A stretch of DNA of 64,000 nucleotides from Pseudisothecium myosuroides (lineage: Eukaryota; Streptophyta; Bryopsida; Hypnales; Lembophyllaceae), in assembly GCA_951799445.1 (NCBI GenBank), contig OX637289.1:4690501-4754500 (forward strand), in the 5' to 3' direction. Positions 1-10,569 of the stretch are shown piece by piece; position 1 is the stretch's first letter, and the number at the start of each line of letters is the position of its first letter. The notes under the pieces were generated by a model. It ran no database searches. It saw only the letters and a list, made by a program, of their open reading frames with translations, and was not told the origin of the DNA. The position numbers and the translations under genes are program-made.

Positions 1-1195
1 ACTTCAATATTTTTTGAAAAATGTGAAATTCTTACAACTAATAGAAGACAAGTAATCACATCTTCAAAAAATAAATATAAAACATCACATTTATATATAT
101 AGGACCTTATATAGGTCCTTGCAAAATGAGGTTTAACACCTAAAGGACGGAGCCCATATAGTTGAAAGTCCCTCACTTGGTAACCTCCATTTCTTTGCTA
201 TTTATGAGCAAATTATTTTGCTTTTATTTTTCAAAGATGAAATCACATGTCTAATATATGTCATGACATCATTAGAATTTGTTTTGTGAAAATTTCAAAT
301 TACCGTGATTTTTTCAAGAAAAATGAAGAGAATTCAAATCAAATGAAAAGTATGCTTAAAAAATCTAAAATTTTGTGAATGGAATTACACTACAAAATAA
401 AACATTGTGGTATAAAGAAAATTTCTATATCATTCTATATTGAAAAATATTGTTATAGATCCAGAACTTCAAACTTCACTAGAATGCTTATATTAAAGAT
501 TTTTAAATTTTTCCCAAAGTAGAGAAGAAATTGCACTCCAAGAAGCTTCATTTTGTTAGTTTTGCTCAAAAGCAAAATAAATTGTTTTAAATGTCAAAAT
601 CAAGTTTTAAGGAACAAAAATTCAAAATAGTAAAATATACTGGGTAGTGTACCATTTTATTGATTAGCTACTCCATGTAAAATCAAAAAGCATCTAAAAT
701 ATCTTGAGCTTACTCCATGGTGTGAATGTAGCATCAATAAAGTTGCAAACAAAAAGTTGTATGAAAATCATCCATCCTTCAATATGCACAAAGTCTCATT
801 GAACATCCAAAAGACACAAAACATCCTTAGCATCCTTTTAAGGTTAAAAAGATAATTATAGGCTTTGCCTTGAGGATTAAACTTCTTAAGGATTCAAATG
901 ACATAGAAGTCTCGGCAATTATAAATTTATTATGTTGGACTTTGGAGGTGTATGTTGATTTGGCGTTGAACTCTATATTAGTCAATATACAAATCCCAAA
1001 GATTTGGACCACATGCAAAGTGGTCCCTATCAACTCTCATATTTTTTCAAATCCAAATTCCAATATAAATTCTTATGGCTTTGTTTTGAAAATTAATTGA
1101 AATCTAAAGGTTTCCATTGGTTCCTTCAAATTACTTTTCAATTCCTTTAATTGACTAGACATAATATTTCATGGTTGCAAAATGAACCCTTTCAA
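1..1195 (+). repeat. Dispersed 1.1 kb repeat, copy 1
   Basis: This stretch matches 31085-32203 in the same orientation over nearly its whole length. Shared blocks include GAAATTCTTACAACTAATAG near the start, the GAGGTTTAACACCTAAAG block, the GATGAAATCACATGTCTAAT block and AATTAATTGAAATC near the end. It contains no recognisable coding sequence. The window edge cuts the left side, so its true start is unknown. It may be part of a transposon, but no terminal motif is visible. Confidence 0.8.
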
Positions 1196-1560
1196 TTCTC
1201 ATATTTTTCTTTTTAAATTCCAAATACTTTATGCCTTGATTTTTGAAATTAATTGGACCTCAAAGGTTCCCATTGGTTCCCTCAAAAAAACTTTTCAACT
1301 CCCTCAATTGAATTTGGCATTAGTCTTGTAACTTTGAAATCCCATTATTTTTGTCATGGCTACATGCCACCATTTTCTTAGTTGTGACTTCAAATAGATC
1401 TCATGATCACAAAATGAATCCTATATTTGTCAATATAAAAACTTTTCAACTCTCATATTTTTTTTAATTCAAATGTTTTAGACAATTAATTGAACCCCAA
1501 AGGTCTCATTAGTTCTTTTAAAATCTTTTGAACTCCCTCAATTGAAAAGACTAACACCAA
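1037..1560 (+). repeat. Degenerate tandem array, about three units
   Basis: Three diverged units begin near 1037, 1198 and 1451. Each runs from CTCATATTTTT through AATTAATTG(A/G)A, then a CAAAGGT block, then TCAATTG. Units are about 160-250 bp. The first is shared with the dispersed repeat copy at 31-32 kb, so the array probably belongs to the same element. Confidence 0.5.
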
Positions 1561-1859
1561 AGGCTTTAATTTTAGTCTTGTGACTTTAAAATTCCAATAT
1601 ATTGTCTTGGCTTCATTTCAACAATTTTGTGGTGGCTTCATTCTACCATTATAGTCTTAACTCCATTTCAATTTAGTCCTGGTGTCAAAGACACTCCATG
1701 ATTGCAAAGGTGTCTTTCTATATGTCAATATAGAGAATCCCAAACGTCATTAAAAATTTGGCTAAACTAGTTTTGGCCTAAAGATTATCATTGAAATCTA
1801 TTCCTAACAATAAGAATGTTTATTTGGAAAAATTAATGTCTAAGGTTTTTATTTATGTA

Positions 1860-2640
1860 CTTAAGATTACTTAAGAAATTCCAATGGTCATCACTGGAAT
1901 TTATACCTAATGACATAGATAAAAATTGATTTGAGCAATTTGTTAGCCATGAGTTTCGGAGTCCGTCTTCATTGAGCGTATTTTTCTCTTGAATACCAAA
2001 ATTGTAGACATACTCTACTTTTATTTTGTAACATGCATTTTTGGTGAGTGATACTTCCTCCCTTTGATTGTAAAACACTTGATACTCTCTGGCTTTGACA
2101 ACTTTGATGTAAATGGTAGGGATCAACCTTGAAGTATCAAAGTAGAAGAGGTTTTGCTCAAGAAAGTAGCTTTGAAATTCTAGTAAAGCCATCTCCACTT
2201 CTTTCCTTCTATGCAATAGTTTTTTTGTTTTTTTTAAACAAATGAAATGGGATATTGTTGCCAATAATAAAAAGATACAACCAACTACAAGTGGCCTGAC
2301 AAAGGACCAAGCATAGACAATTAACCTATAGGCAAGACTGATCCAATTCCTCTTTTTCCATGTCTTTTGGTGCAGTATTTGATTTACAGATCAATTCAAG
2401 CAATTTTCGGGAGATTTTCTTGTTGGTACAAAGTTTGTTGGCCCCAACTTTTAGATTGAACTTCCAATGTTCAAAATTGGGCTCCTAGCTCCTAGACATC
2501 ACATAACATTCAGTAGCCTTCAAGGAGGCTACCTTCTCCTCTATGGAGTCCTTGTTCACGAAATTCATCCATACGTCATTATTGTAAGCTTAGTAGTGAG
2601 ATAGTGGCAGCACATATATGGTATGCTTCATTTTCTTTTG
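1860..2640 (-). pseudogene. Broken coding remnant with a membrane segment, unidentified
   Basis: Read on the minus strand, three linked stretches look coding but are broken. From about 2625 down, a frame contains AYNNDVWMNFVNKD and SIEEKVASLKATE and meets a TAG near 2490. It then continues as NFEHWKFNLKVGANK and RKLLELICKSN to a stop near 2325. An overlapping frame continues with a hydrophobic stretch (VVGCIFLLLATISHFICL) that looks like a membrane helix, followed by about 110 open codons of mixed charge to about 1850. I do not recognise the family. The frame changes and stops argue for a pseudogene, or for a multi-exon gene whose introns I cannot place. Confidence 0.3.
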
Positions 2641-2787
2641 CTAATTTTAGGACCAAACTTACAAATCAACAAATAATTGTAAAGAAAGATGGTTTGTCAG
2701 AACCCCGAAGAATCCATTGAATAATACTCCAATGCAATCTCACCATTTACCATCAATATCTTTGGATTTTCAATTGAAAAGAGAAGT

Positions 2788-3374
2788 TCTTTACATACAC
2801 ATGGGTTGGTAGGAGGTAAAACAACTCATGTGGGATAAGTAAATTAGATTTTCTAGTTTCTCAACCACTCATAGTTAAGTCGAAAGTAGGAATTGTGTTT
2901 AAAGTAGAATTTTAGACCTCATATAGGCATAGTAGAATAAAAAAATTTAAAATATTTTGAACTAAAAAAATTTGGTAAATCAAGCTAACTTTAATCTCAA
3001 AAAATCCGTTTGAGATTTCAGGCCTCCAATCAAAAGTTATGGTCAAAATTCAAAGAGGATGTTTGAAAATGTCCCATAAAATGTCCTTTTCAACCCCTCT
3101 CCAAAATTTGTCTATAATTTTTGATTGGAGGTTTGAAATCTCAAACGGATTTTTGGAGATGAAAGTTGGATTGATATAACAACTTTTTTTAGTTCAAAGT
3201 TTTTTGAAAAAAAAATTCTACTATGCCTAAATGAGGTCTAAAATTCTATTTCAAATTTAATTTCTGCTTTGATTTGACATAACTGAGTGAGCGGTTGAGC
3301 TTCTACTCCAGTTCTAGTTTTCGTATCCCACATTGTTTGTTTCACCTCCTACCACCCAATATGTATATAAAAAA
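2788..3374. repeat. Long foldback element (family F, copy 1)
   Basis: Two arms of about 280 bp pair around a centre near 3080. The left arm starts ATGGGTTGGTAGGAGGT and the right arm ends ACCTCCTACCACCCAATAT. Inside, TTTTAGACCTCATATAGGC pairs with its right-arm counterpart near 3235, and AATCCGTTTGAGATTTC pairs with GAAATCTCAAACGGATT. Transcribed, it would form one long hairpin. Relatives lie at 9115-9325 (one arm only) and 56375-56720 (both arms). It looks like a non-autonomous foldback or MITE-like element. Confidence 0.8.
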
Positions 3375-3657
3375 TTGTCTTCGTCATTCTAAACTACAAA
3401 TAGTAAATGATTTGCAAAGCAAACAAGTAGTTCACTACCATGTTCTCCATAAATATTTTTGCTTACTAATTAAAAGTTTAACTTTAAATCCCTGGTGCTA
3501 ATTTTATTATTTGGATTCAATGTTGAGCACTGCAGTCTTAACATTCAGCACTACTGACAAGTCTTTTTTTTTTTGCTACAATACTAGGCAACTTGCAACC
3601 TCTTAATCTCACTTGCAGTTCTTTGACAAATTATTAGTAATTATTGATTGCATTTTG

Positions 3658-3704
3658 AATATACCACATCATCTCATCCGCTGGATGAGATGATGTGGTA
3701 TATT
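3658..3704. repeat. Perfect 22-bp hairpin
   Basis: A perfect 22-bp stem at 3658-3679 and 3683-3704 is closed by a 3-nt loop (GCT). The arm core is ACCACATCATCTCATCC. It lies about 60 bp outside the CACTA-type end at 3768. Its function is unknown. Confidence 0.85.
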
Positions 3705-3767
3705 TGGCATCATTCCATCCAAAAGTAGGCAGTAACAAAGCTGGCTACTGAATGTTATGGGCAACTT

Positions 3768-4262
3768 CACTACAAAAAAAAGAGGGGTATAAATGACTAC
3801 GATAAATGACAATTTTACAGTCATTCCGGACATAATTGACTCCGGCGCGACTTTAGGCCCTGCAGTCATAGTGGACAAGTCATTCTTTAAATGACTGCAG
3901 CTCTAATATCACCAATGAATGGGGCCTTGGATGAAGAACGGATGGGAGGGTCTACGTGGCACTGAATTCTGGGGACAAAATTTTCTGGAAAGGCGGGCAA
4001 TTGCCCATTTTTTGAAAAATTTGGCCGACCGCTGCTGACGTGGACCTTTGCGTGAGTCATTTTGCAGTCATTCTGCAGTCGTGAGGGAGTTGTGTCAACC
4101 AATGCGGGGTTGACACGTGTCCACTCATTTATTGCGGTTTTATCTTCAACGGACGAATGACGCTTTGACACGTGTCCAGTCATTCTATAGTCATTTGTAG
4201 GATGTACTTTTAAGATTATCCAGTCGTTTTTAAGTGACGCATGTAGTTGTTCTGAAGTGACA
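3768..4262. repeat. Left subterminal repeat cluster of the CACTA-like element
   Basis: Motifs AATGACT, CAGTCATT, AAATGACTGCAG, TGCAGTCATTCTGCAGTC and GACACGTGTCCA(C/G)TCATT recur in both orientations over about 490 bp. GACACGTGTCC occurs twice (near 4112 and 4168) and contains a G-box core. In CACTA elements such arrays bind the element's own DNA-binding protein. Confidence 0.5.
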
Positions 4263-4409
4263 TAGATTTAGGGTTTAGGGTACTTTCCAAGGATAGGGAA
4301 ATTCATTTTTTGGAAACATTTTTAATTTGCGGCGATGCATTGTGTACAAAAAGGAATATAATGACAAATAGAAGGAAACTAGTCATTCTACAATCACATA
4401 TGGATACAT

Positions 4410-4535
4410 TCAAAGTTCCATAGCAATACACCATACACCATATACAATATACCAAATACAATACATCATATAAACAATACACCATATACATTATACAATA
4501 CACCGTACAGTATACACCATACTTATATTTTGCAT
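4410..4535. repeat. Degenerate short tandem repeat (ATACACCATATACA)
   Basis: A run of imperfect ATACACCATATACAAT-like units covers about 120 bp and creates a spurious tyrosine-rich reading frame on the minus strand. No coding function is supported. Confidence 0.6.
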
Positions 4536-5458
4536 GACTTGCATGGCTTAGTGTGTAAGTATGAAGAGATGAAATGACAAGCCTTTTATAGAAGTGGGGT
4601 AGTGTGAGCTCCCAATTTGTCACTTGGGACTCGTAGAATTATTTTTTTGGAAATTTGCAATTTAAAGTTGATAAAAGTATAGAAAAATCCATAAAAAGAG
4701 TGTAGAACCGAAATAGGGTTGTGTCATACCCATTATAGTATTTGGTCTAGATTTGTGTTTTTTACTTAGAATCCCCCAAACCTTGCCTAAAAATAGTGTA
4801 GAAATAACGAAAAGGTTAGATTTGGAGGATTCGAGTCACACAGCCCCAAAAGGGCTAAATCCCACCATGAATGTGGCGCTTCATGGCTAGGTCGGTCCGA
4901 GGGATCCACAGCAAGGCCACTAGGTCGGGTCCTAGAGTTAGATTTAGAATTCCCCATTAGATCGACGAATTCCCAAAATCCCGATTGTTAGCATGCAGGA
5001 GCCACTCACGCAAGACCGGGCCCGTGGAGGAATCTACAGCCCAAGGATAGTGTTCTAGGGTGAATCCCATGCCAGGAGTCCAACGGCAAAATCGGTTCAC
5101 CAAGATTCCTCCACCTACAGAAGATTCCCACACCGTCGCTAATTCGAGGAAATGGCCAGTTTTGAATCTCCATTGACCAATCGTGCCAGGTCGGAAACGC
5201 ACCCGCACGTCTTTCATGTGACTCCCTGAGAGGTCACGTGAAAAATCCCGGCATCTTCCGACTTGCAGAAGAACCTTTTTCCGGGTGGTCAACCCTCCTA
5301 ACCTCCAACGGGAATTTCATGGAAATTACCCAGGTTACAATAAAATCTCACTAAAAATTAGACTATCTTGTTTTATGTTAATAATGCGCTCCGTGAAGTT
5401 TCACGACATTCCGATAGCGGCAAGTACCCGAACCGGCGAGATTCCTCGGGAATTAACC

Positions 5459-5481
5459 ACGTGGCGGGGTCCCCGCCACGT
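5459..5481. repeat. 23-nt GC-rich palindrome
   Basis: ACGTGGCGGGG and CCCCGCCACGT pair with a single T between them, an 11-bp stem in the GC-rich domain. Each arm carries an ACGTGG/CCACGT G-box-like core, so it may bind bZIP-type factors; this is inference. Confidence 0.7.
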
Positions 5482-6359
5482 TGACTGGCATTCCGGGACC
5501 ATACGATGGCGAAACGAAGTCAACCAAAAGTCCTTCCCGACTCTCTCGCACCTACCAGAGACCCTAGGCTATTCACATTTCTCAAAATAGGAGACCCCCA
5601 AGATCTAGGATTTTACCACGATTTGGTTTTTAAACTAAATTAGCCTACGATGGGTTTTTGGCCTCGGTACGGGGGTTGGAGGATTTAAGACTAAACACGG
5701 CGATCTGGATCCAACGGCGCAATCCGTTTGGCGATTGGAGCTAATCTCCAAAAGTTAGGATGTTGGTCCAGCATAGATGGTAGAAGTAGAAATTTAGGAT
5801 GTAGGATGAAAATCTTTGAGGATGAGGATGAAAATCCCCGTTGATAAGGTTACCTTAGAACTCTAGAGGAAGGGGTGAGCCCTTGAAAACCTACATAAGG
5901 GCCCCATTTCTCTCTCTAGAACACCCCCAATTCTTGTTTTGGGTCCGTGGGTCCAAGTTATTTTGGATATTTTGGCGTTTGAAGCCAAAAACCTCTACGA
6001 TGTTTTCGGAGCACTTTTGGCTCCATTGTTGCTTATTTTCAAGCTTTGAAGGTCCTTGGGGGTCCTTCTATCTTGCCTTGGTTACTCCTTGTGTACTCTT
6101 AGTGCTCTTGTTTTGAGTTGAGAGATCCTCTCTTTCCGTGTGTATCTTTGTTTGTGTCCTTGAGAGCTAGCTTGTGTGGTTTAGAGGCCTTGTGGTGTCT
6201 TACACTAACCCTAAAGCAACCCCCCACCGTACCTTGGCGATGCCGCTTTGGGGGGCCTTTAGCGTGTGAGATTGTTGTGTTGTCACGTGTTCCTAACTTG
6301 TGGGGTCTCTAAGTGCGCTCTTACCCTTGATCTAACGTTTCCCTTGTTGAGTGGACCCC

Positions 6360-6700
6360 TCCCCTTGTGGGACGGCGAAGCTTTGACTTTGTGGTGTGGG
6401 TTTCTCTTAAGTATTGGTCTAACCTTCTTCTAACTTCTCTCTTGTCGAGTGGACCCCCCTCCGGGACGGCGAAGCTTTGACCCTATGTACGTTTCCTTTT
6501 AAAAGTTTTTGTCTTTACCCTCTTCTAAAGTCCCTCCCATTGTGTGGTCCCCCCTTGGAAACGGCAAAGCTTTGAACTTGTGACAAGGTCAAAGTCCTAG
6601 AGTGGGTGTTAAAAGTTTAGGCGGCGGAGCTTTGAACCCCCGGAGTGCTATCAAGTCCTAAAGTTGGTGTTAAACCCAACTTGACGGCAAAGCTTTGAAC
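6360..6700 (+). repeat. Degenerate array with ACGGCGAAGCTTTGA motif
   Basis: The motif (A)CGGC(G/A)(A/G)AGCTTTGA recurs five times near 6371, 6464, 6562, 6624 and 6685. The first three are preceded by GTGGACCCC- or GTGGTCCCC-like blocks. Unit length shrinks from about 95 to 60 bp. Stops in all frames argue against a protein repeat. Confidence 0.65.
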
Positions 6701-6864
6701 CTCCCCCGTGTTTAGTTCCAAAGTCTAGTTTCCAAGACCTTTGTGGAAACGTCCAGAGTTTAGCTTCCAAGATATGTAGGTTTTCTTTGTGTTTGGCAAG
6801 TTCCATGGTTCCAAGTTTTAGTTAGGCTAGGGTTCCCCAAGTTCTAGTTTCCCCCAAGATAGTG

Positions 6865-6950
6865 AGTCTAAGTGTCCCCAAGGTTTAGTTTTCCCCCTAG
6901 TTTTTTAGTCTAAGTGTCCCCAAGGTTTAGTTTTCCCCCTAGTTCTTTTC
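6865..6950 (+). repeat. 43-bp tandem duplication
   Basis: GTCTAAGTGTCCCCAAGG begins two near-identical copies at 6865 and 6908, each followed by TTTAGTTTTCCCCCTAGTT. The copies are almost perfect, so the duplication is recent. Confidence 0.85.
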
Positions 6951-7012
6951 TCCTTTGTATTATTTTTTTTTAGCCTAGCCTACCCAAAGTTTGCAAGAAA
7001 AAAACTAGTCCA

Positions 7013-7225
7013 AGCTCACAGTCCAGTTCACAGTCCAGTCACAGCAAGTTCACAGTCCAGTTTACAGTCCAGTTCACAGTCCAGTTCACAAGCAAGTTCA
7101 CAGTCCAAGTTCACAGCCAGTTCACAGCCAGTTCACAGTCAAGTTCACAGCCAGTCACAGTCCAGTTCACAGCCAGTCAACAGTCCAGTCACAGTCCAGT
7201 CACAGCCAGTCACAGTCCAGTTCAG
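7013..7225 (+). repeat. CAGTCCAGTTCACAG minisatellite
   Basis: About twenty short units built from CACAGTCCAGTT, CACAGCCAGT and CACAGCAAGTT cover some 210 bp. Unit lengths vary from 9 to 15 nt, so no reading frame is kept. Confidence 0.9.
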
Positions 7226-7259
7226 AAAAAAACAGAACGTAACAAAGAAAAAAAAAACA

Positions 7260-7287
7260 AATTATAATTAATTAATTAATTAATTAA
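7260..7287. repeat. AATT microsatellite
   Basis: A run of (TTAA)n follows an A-rich stretch, directly 3' of the minisatellite. Confidence 0.8.
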
Positions 7288-7956
7288 AAAACCGACCCCC
7301 CTCCAGCCAGCAAGAGGCTGGCCAGCAGGAGGTCGGCTTGGCTCGGCAGGCTTGGTCCAGGGCCCCGGGCTCCACCTTCTCCTTGTTTTTTTTTGGATTT
7401 TTTTCCTTTCCTAAACAAAAAAGAGGTGTTGGATTAGATGGGCTAGGGGTAGAGTAGGGGAGTAGGAACTAGGGAAAAGAGTCTAAAAAGGGAAGAGGGG
7501 AAAGAGAAGTAGCACCTCCACGCACACACCTGCAAACAAGCCCTCCCAACTCTCTCACCACCAACACAATACAAGCAAGAATGGAAGGAGATTAGGGAGA
7601 AGAAGTTGAAATAGGTGGAGAAGGTGAGAGACGATAAATAGTGACCTAGGCTTAGGCTTAGGTAGGATTAGAAAAGGAAATCTTAAGAATTTGTGGTGAC
7701 CGTTGGGAGGAGGATTAGGATGACACAAAGGCAAAATTGTGTAAGAGGATAGTTGGCATCTTAAAAACCTCCTTGAAATTGGGGACCATAGTGTAAGACT
7801 CATAAAAGCTTAGGTGGAATAGTACTAGTGTAGAAGAAGGGAGGAAGAAAGAAAAAGAAGGAGGAAGGGAAAGAAGGAAGTTAGATTGCAAGGGTGTAAT
7901 ATTTTCTCAAATTAAGCGGTGAGCTTGGGAAAAATCAAACAAAACAAAGGATTGCT

Positions 7957-8019
7957 ATGGAGCATGAGGATGTCTACGTGGACGTGGACGAAGTGATTTC
8001 CGAAACCGGTAGTGAAGAG
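7957..8019 (+). CDS. Possible first coding exon of a transposon gene
   Basis: An ATG opens 21 codons (MEHEDVYVDVDEVISETGSE, then E) that end exactly at GAG|GTGAGT, a strong plant splice donor. The peptide is very acidic. The sequence after it is AT-rich, full of short repeats and stops, as expected of an intron. The nearest plausible acceptor I see is GCGCCCACAG near 9102. It lies in the middle of the CACTA-like element and would follow the GC-rich leader. No family can be assigned from so short a peptide, and it may be a chance ORF. Confidence 0.22.
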
Positions 8020-8329
8020 GTGAGTTTTTGAAATTAACCTTTGGTATTTTCCCTAATTAGCATTGATTTCCTTAATCAGCCCTAAAAGTGTGATTAGCAA
8101 GCCGTGATTAGTGCAAATTAGAAGTTTAGATTCAAAAGTCTATAGATTAGTGATAGGGGTTTCCAAAAACATCTTATAATTAAGATTTGACCGTAAACTG
8201 ACTGCGTTAGGCTAAGTTAAGCGGTAGGGGGTAGAACGGAGGAATTTTAATTAAATTTGATCCACAAGGAACAATGGACGGGAATTAGGTTTAAATTAGA
8301 AGGAGAATTTAGGATTAAAATTAGGAATT

Positions 8330-8660
8330 AATTAGCAGTTAGAATTAGAATCAATTTACACTTTTACTTTTTAAAGTTAAACTTCTAAGGTCAAAATCTA
8401 GAGTTAACTTTGGGGAGTTAAAAAATAGAATTAATTTAGAACTTAACTTAGGGGTTTCAACTCTCAAGTCAAATCTTAGGGTAGATTCAAAGGTAAATCT
8501 TAGAGTTAATTTAGGAGTAAAAATTTAGAGTTAAAAGTTAAAACATAGAGTTAAAATTCAAGGGTAAATCTTAGAGTTAATTTAGGGATAGAAACCTAGA
8601 GTCAAAAGCCAAAACATCGAGCCAAAGTCGGTAGTTAATATATAGAATCAAGTTAAAGAA
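8330..8660 (+). repeat. Degenerate TAGAGTTAATTTAGG array
   Basis: Units built on (C)TTAGAGTTAATTTAGG and AAAACATAGAG recur irregularly in what would be intronic or non-coding sequence. No ORF is supported. Confidence 0.5.
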
Positions 8661-9114
8661 GTAAAATCTAGAGTTACATTCCAAAATTGGAACTTTAGGG
8701 GTAGCTTTTAAAAGTAGAACTTCTAGGTGGAGTCTTGGAAACCCAAGATAGTCTTAGGGGTTCATGGAAGGAACATAGGGGTTCCCCTTTTTACGTAGTT
8801 AGGGACGTTAGAAATGACGCCAACTACCCAGTCGACCCTCGACATAGGATAGATAGTTAGAGAGTCAGGATTTCATCATCACTCTGAACATCGCAGTTAA
8901 CTTGTGAGTTACTACATGCATTACTAATTATTCGCTGCCATCCACGACACTTAGGAAACGTTAGCAAAAAAGATCCATTGCTTGGAAGGCATAGTGGACC
9001 GCGCTCACATCACCCCCATATATTAAAAATTGTGGATAAAGGCATAGAACCTGGTCGGTGTTCGCTTTATTACCAAGGGTGGGTAATCTTGCGCCCACAG
9101 GTAGTAGTAGGCAA

Positions 9115-9325
9115 GACAAACCATGTGGGATATTGAAAATGCAGGAATTGTGTTACAAATAATATTTTAGACCTTATTGAGGTATAATAGATTAATTTTT
9201 TCCAAAAAAATTTGAACTAATAAAAGTTAGAAAATCAATCTTACTTTCATCTTCAAAAAATCCATTTTACATTTTGAGCCTCAAATCAAAAGTTATAGAC
9301 AAATTTGCTAAATGGATTGAAAATG
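9115..9325. repeat. Single arm of foldback family F
   Basis: From CATGTGGGATATTGAAAATGC through TTTTAGACCTTATTGAGG and AGCCTCAAATCAAAAGTTAT the sequence matches one arm of the foldback at 2788-3374. The second arm is missing, so this is a half element inside the CACTA-like unit. Confidence 0.65.
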
Positions 9326-9599
9326 ATTGGCACATGAAGAGTATTAGGGATTTAAAGTCACCTATTTGACTTCCCCAAAACATAGACATATATAGTTGTT
9401 CTAGGACTCCTCACTTCATGCAAGGAAAGTGTGATGATGACTACCCTTGAGGTCAACAGTCCTCCAGAATTGTTGAATGTGCAGTCTATGGGAATGCCAG
9501 GCTGAGTGTCCGGTTGCCAATAGTGTAGAAGTCATTTGTTAGTCATTTTTGAGTCATTTACGCAGTACAATCCTTCACCGTGACTTTTAAATGACTGAC

Positions 9600-10240
9600 G
9601 AAGTCATATTGAAGTCACAGGAGTGTAGGGTACAAAATAGCGTTCAAAGAGTCCCCTCAAAGTACTGTGATGCTTATGAGCCTTGTCCTCCTTGTCCCCG
9701 GGGTTGCTTACAATCAACGGAGTAGTTGCATCAAGGAAGTAAACCATGGAGGAGTGGTAGACGCCATTGAATTATCGGCAAAGGAGAACCTATTAGTATA
9801 GGAGGAATATTAGGCTTCATTGTGGGAATTGTTTTCAATAGGTGCTGCTGTAGATGCCCGGGGTGCCCTTAAGAAGTGCAAGAACATAGCAATGGTCAGA
9901 AAATGCATGATAGACTTGATTCTAATAGGGAGATCCAATAGTTCTACATTTGGAAATGAGGACAGTAAGCAATCAGTAGCCCATCACTTCTAGATTATTA
10001 TAAGTAGTTAACTGGCAGTCATTTGCTAAGACACAAAGGACATCTTTATTAATACTACTGTAGAGATTGTAGGGGTGACCGCTCCTCAATGGATGCTTAT
10101 TACAGCGGAGGTAGTTAATCTAGTCGGGACTATCAAATTGTCAGTGGAAGAGAACTTATCAGCTCAAGAAGGATATTAAGTTGTCATTGTTGTAGTATTA
10201 GAGGCTAAGAATTAGAGTAGTGACCACATAATAATTTATT
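9600..10240 (+). pseudogene. Decayed two-block coding remnant, unidentified
   Basis: A frame open for about 50 codons from about 9610 includes a hydrophobic stretch (VMLMSLVLLVPGVAYNQ) and ends in VVDAIELSAKENLLV, then TAG at about 9797. It continues in the same frame with only TAG stops as GAAVDARGALKKCKN and VRKCMIDLILIG to about 9990. A second open block from about 10030 contains VTAPQWMLITAEVV and ends IKLSVEENLSAQEGY, then TAA. The two blocks share the pattern VVxxI.LSxxENL..xEY, so a domain seems duplicated. I recognise no family. The stops make it a pseudogene or a captured gene fragment in the transposon. Confidence 0.35.
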
Positions 10241-10569
10241 AGTTTGCAAGAAGTCCTTGCAGAGTTGCTAACAATCATTTCCCAATGACAGCGTAGAGGT
10301 AGCATAGTTGCGATGTATGCGACCCCACACGTCAGAATTGTCTCAGCAGTTCAATGTCCAAAACTGTATCAATTGGTGTAGTCATTTTGTAGTATGGAAC
10401 AACTCCAATTGATTTTGCAATCGTAGTGCGGTGTGGTGTATTGGGTTAGAACGGCTTTGTATAAATTGAAAGTTTTCCATTTCTTTTCTCAGCTTGTAAA
10501 ATTTGAAGGACTACCTACCCGTGTCAGTACGGGCAGAGGTCCAAACCGTAAAATTAACTAGGGTATCTA

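Larger units (their letters stand above)
4640..7240. other. GC-rich non-coding leader-like domain
   Basis: Base composition rises clearly above the AT-rich flanks. Only short, unconvincing frames are present. The segment ends in a promoter-like stretch (ACCTACATAAGGGCCCC near 5889) followed by long pyrimidine-rich, stop-rich sequence and several tandem arrays (6360-7225). It could be the untranslated first exon and control region of a transposon gene, as in En/Spm, or an unrelated LTR. I found no tRNA primer-binding site and no second LTR copy in the window. Confidence 0.35.

Noticed and set aside
1833..2264. A 143-codon minus-strand ORF as an intact gene
   Set aside because: It starts at a TTG and continues upstream into a broken frame; I list it only as part of a pseudogene.
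4303..4623. Tyr/Cys-rich minus-strand ORF
   Set aside because: It is produced by the ATACACCATATACA short tandem repeat and has no independent support.
4957..6312. ORFs of 64-111 codons in the GC-rich domain
   Set aside because: They overlap each other on both strands, lack family motifs and reflect low stop density in GC-rich DNA.
4640..7240. Long terminal repeat of a retrotransposon
   Set aside because: No second copy, no primer-binding site, no gag or pol in the window; kept only as an alternative.
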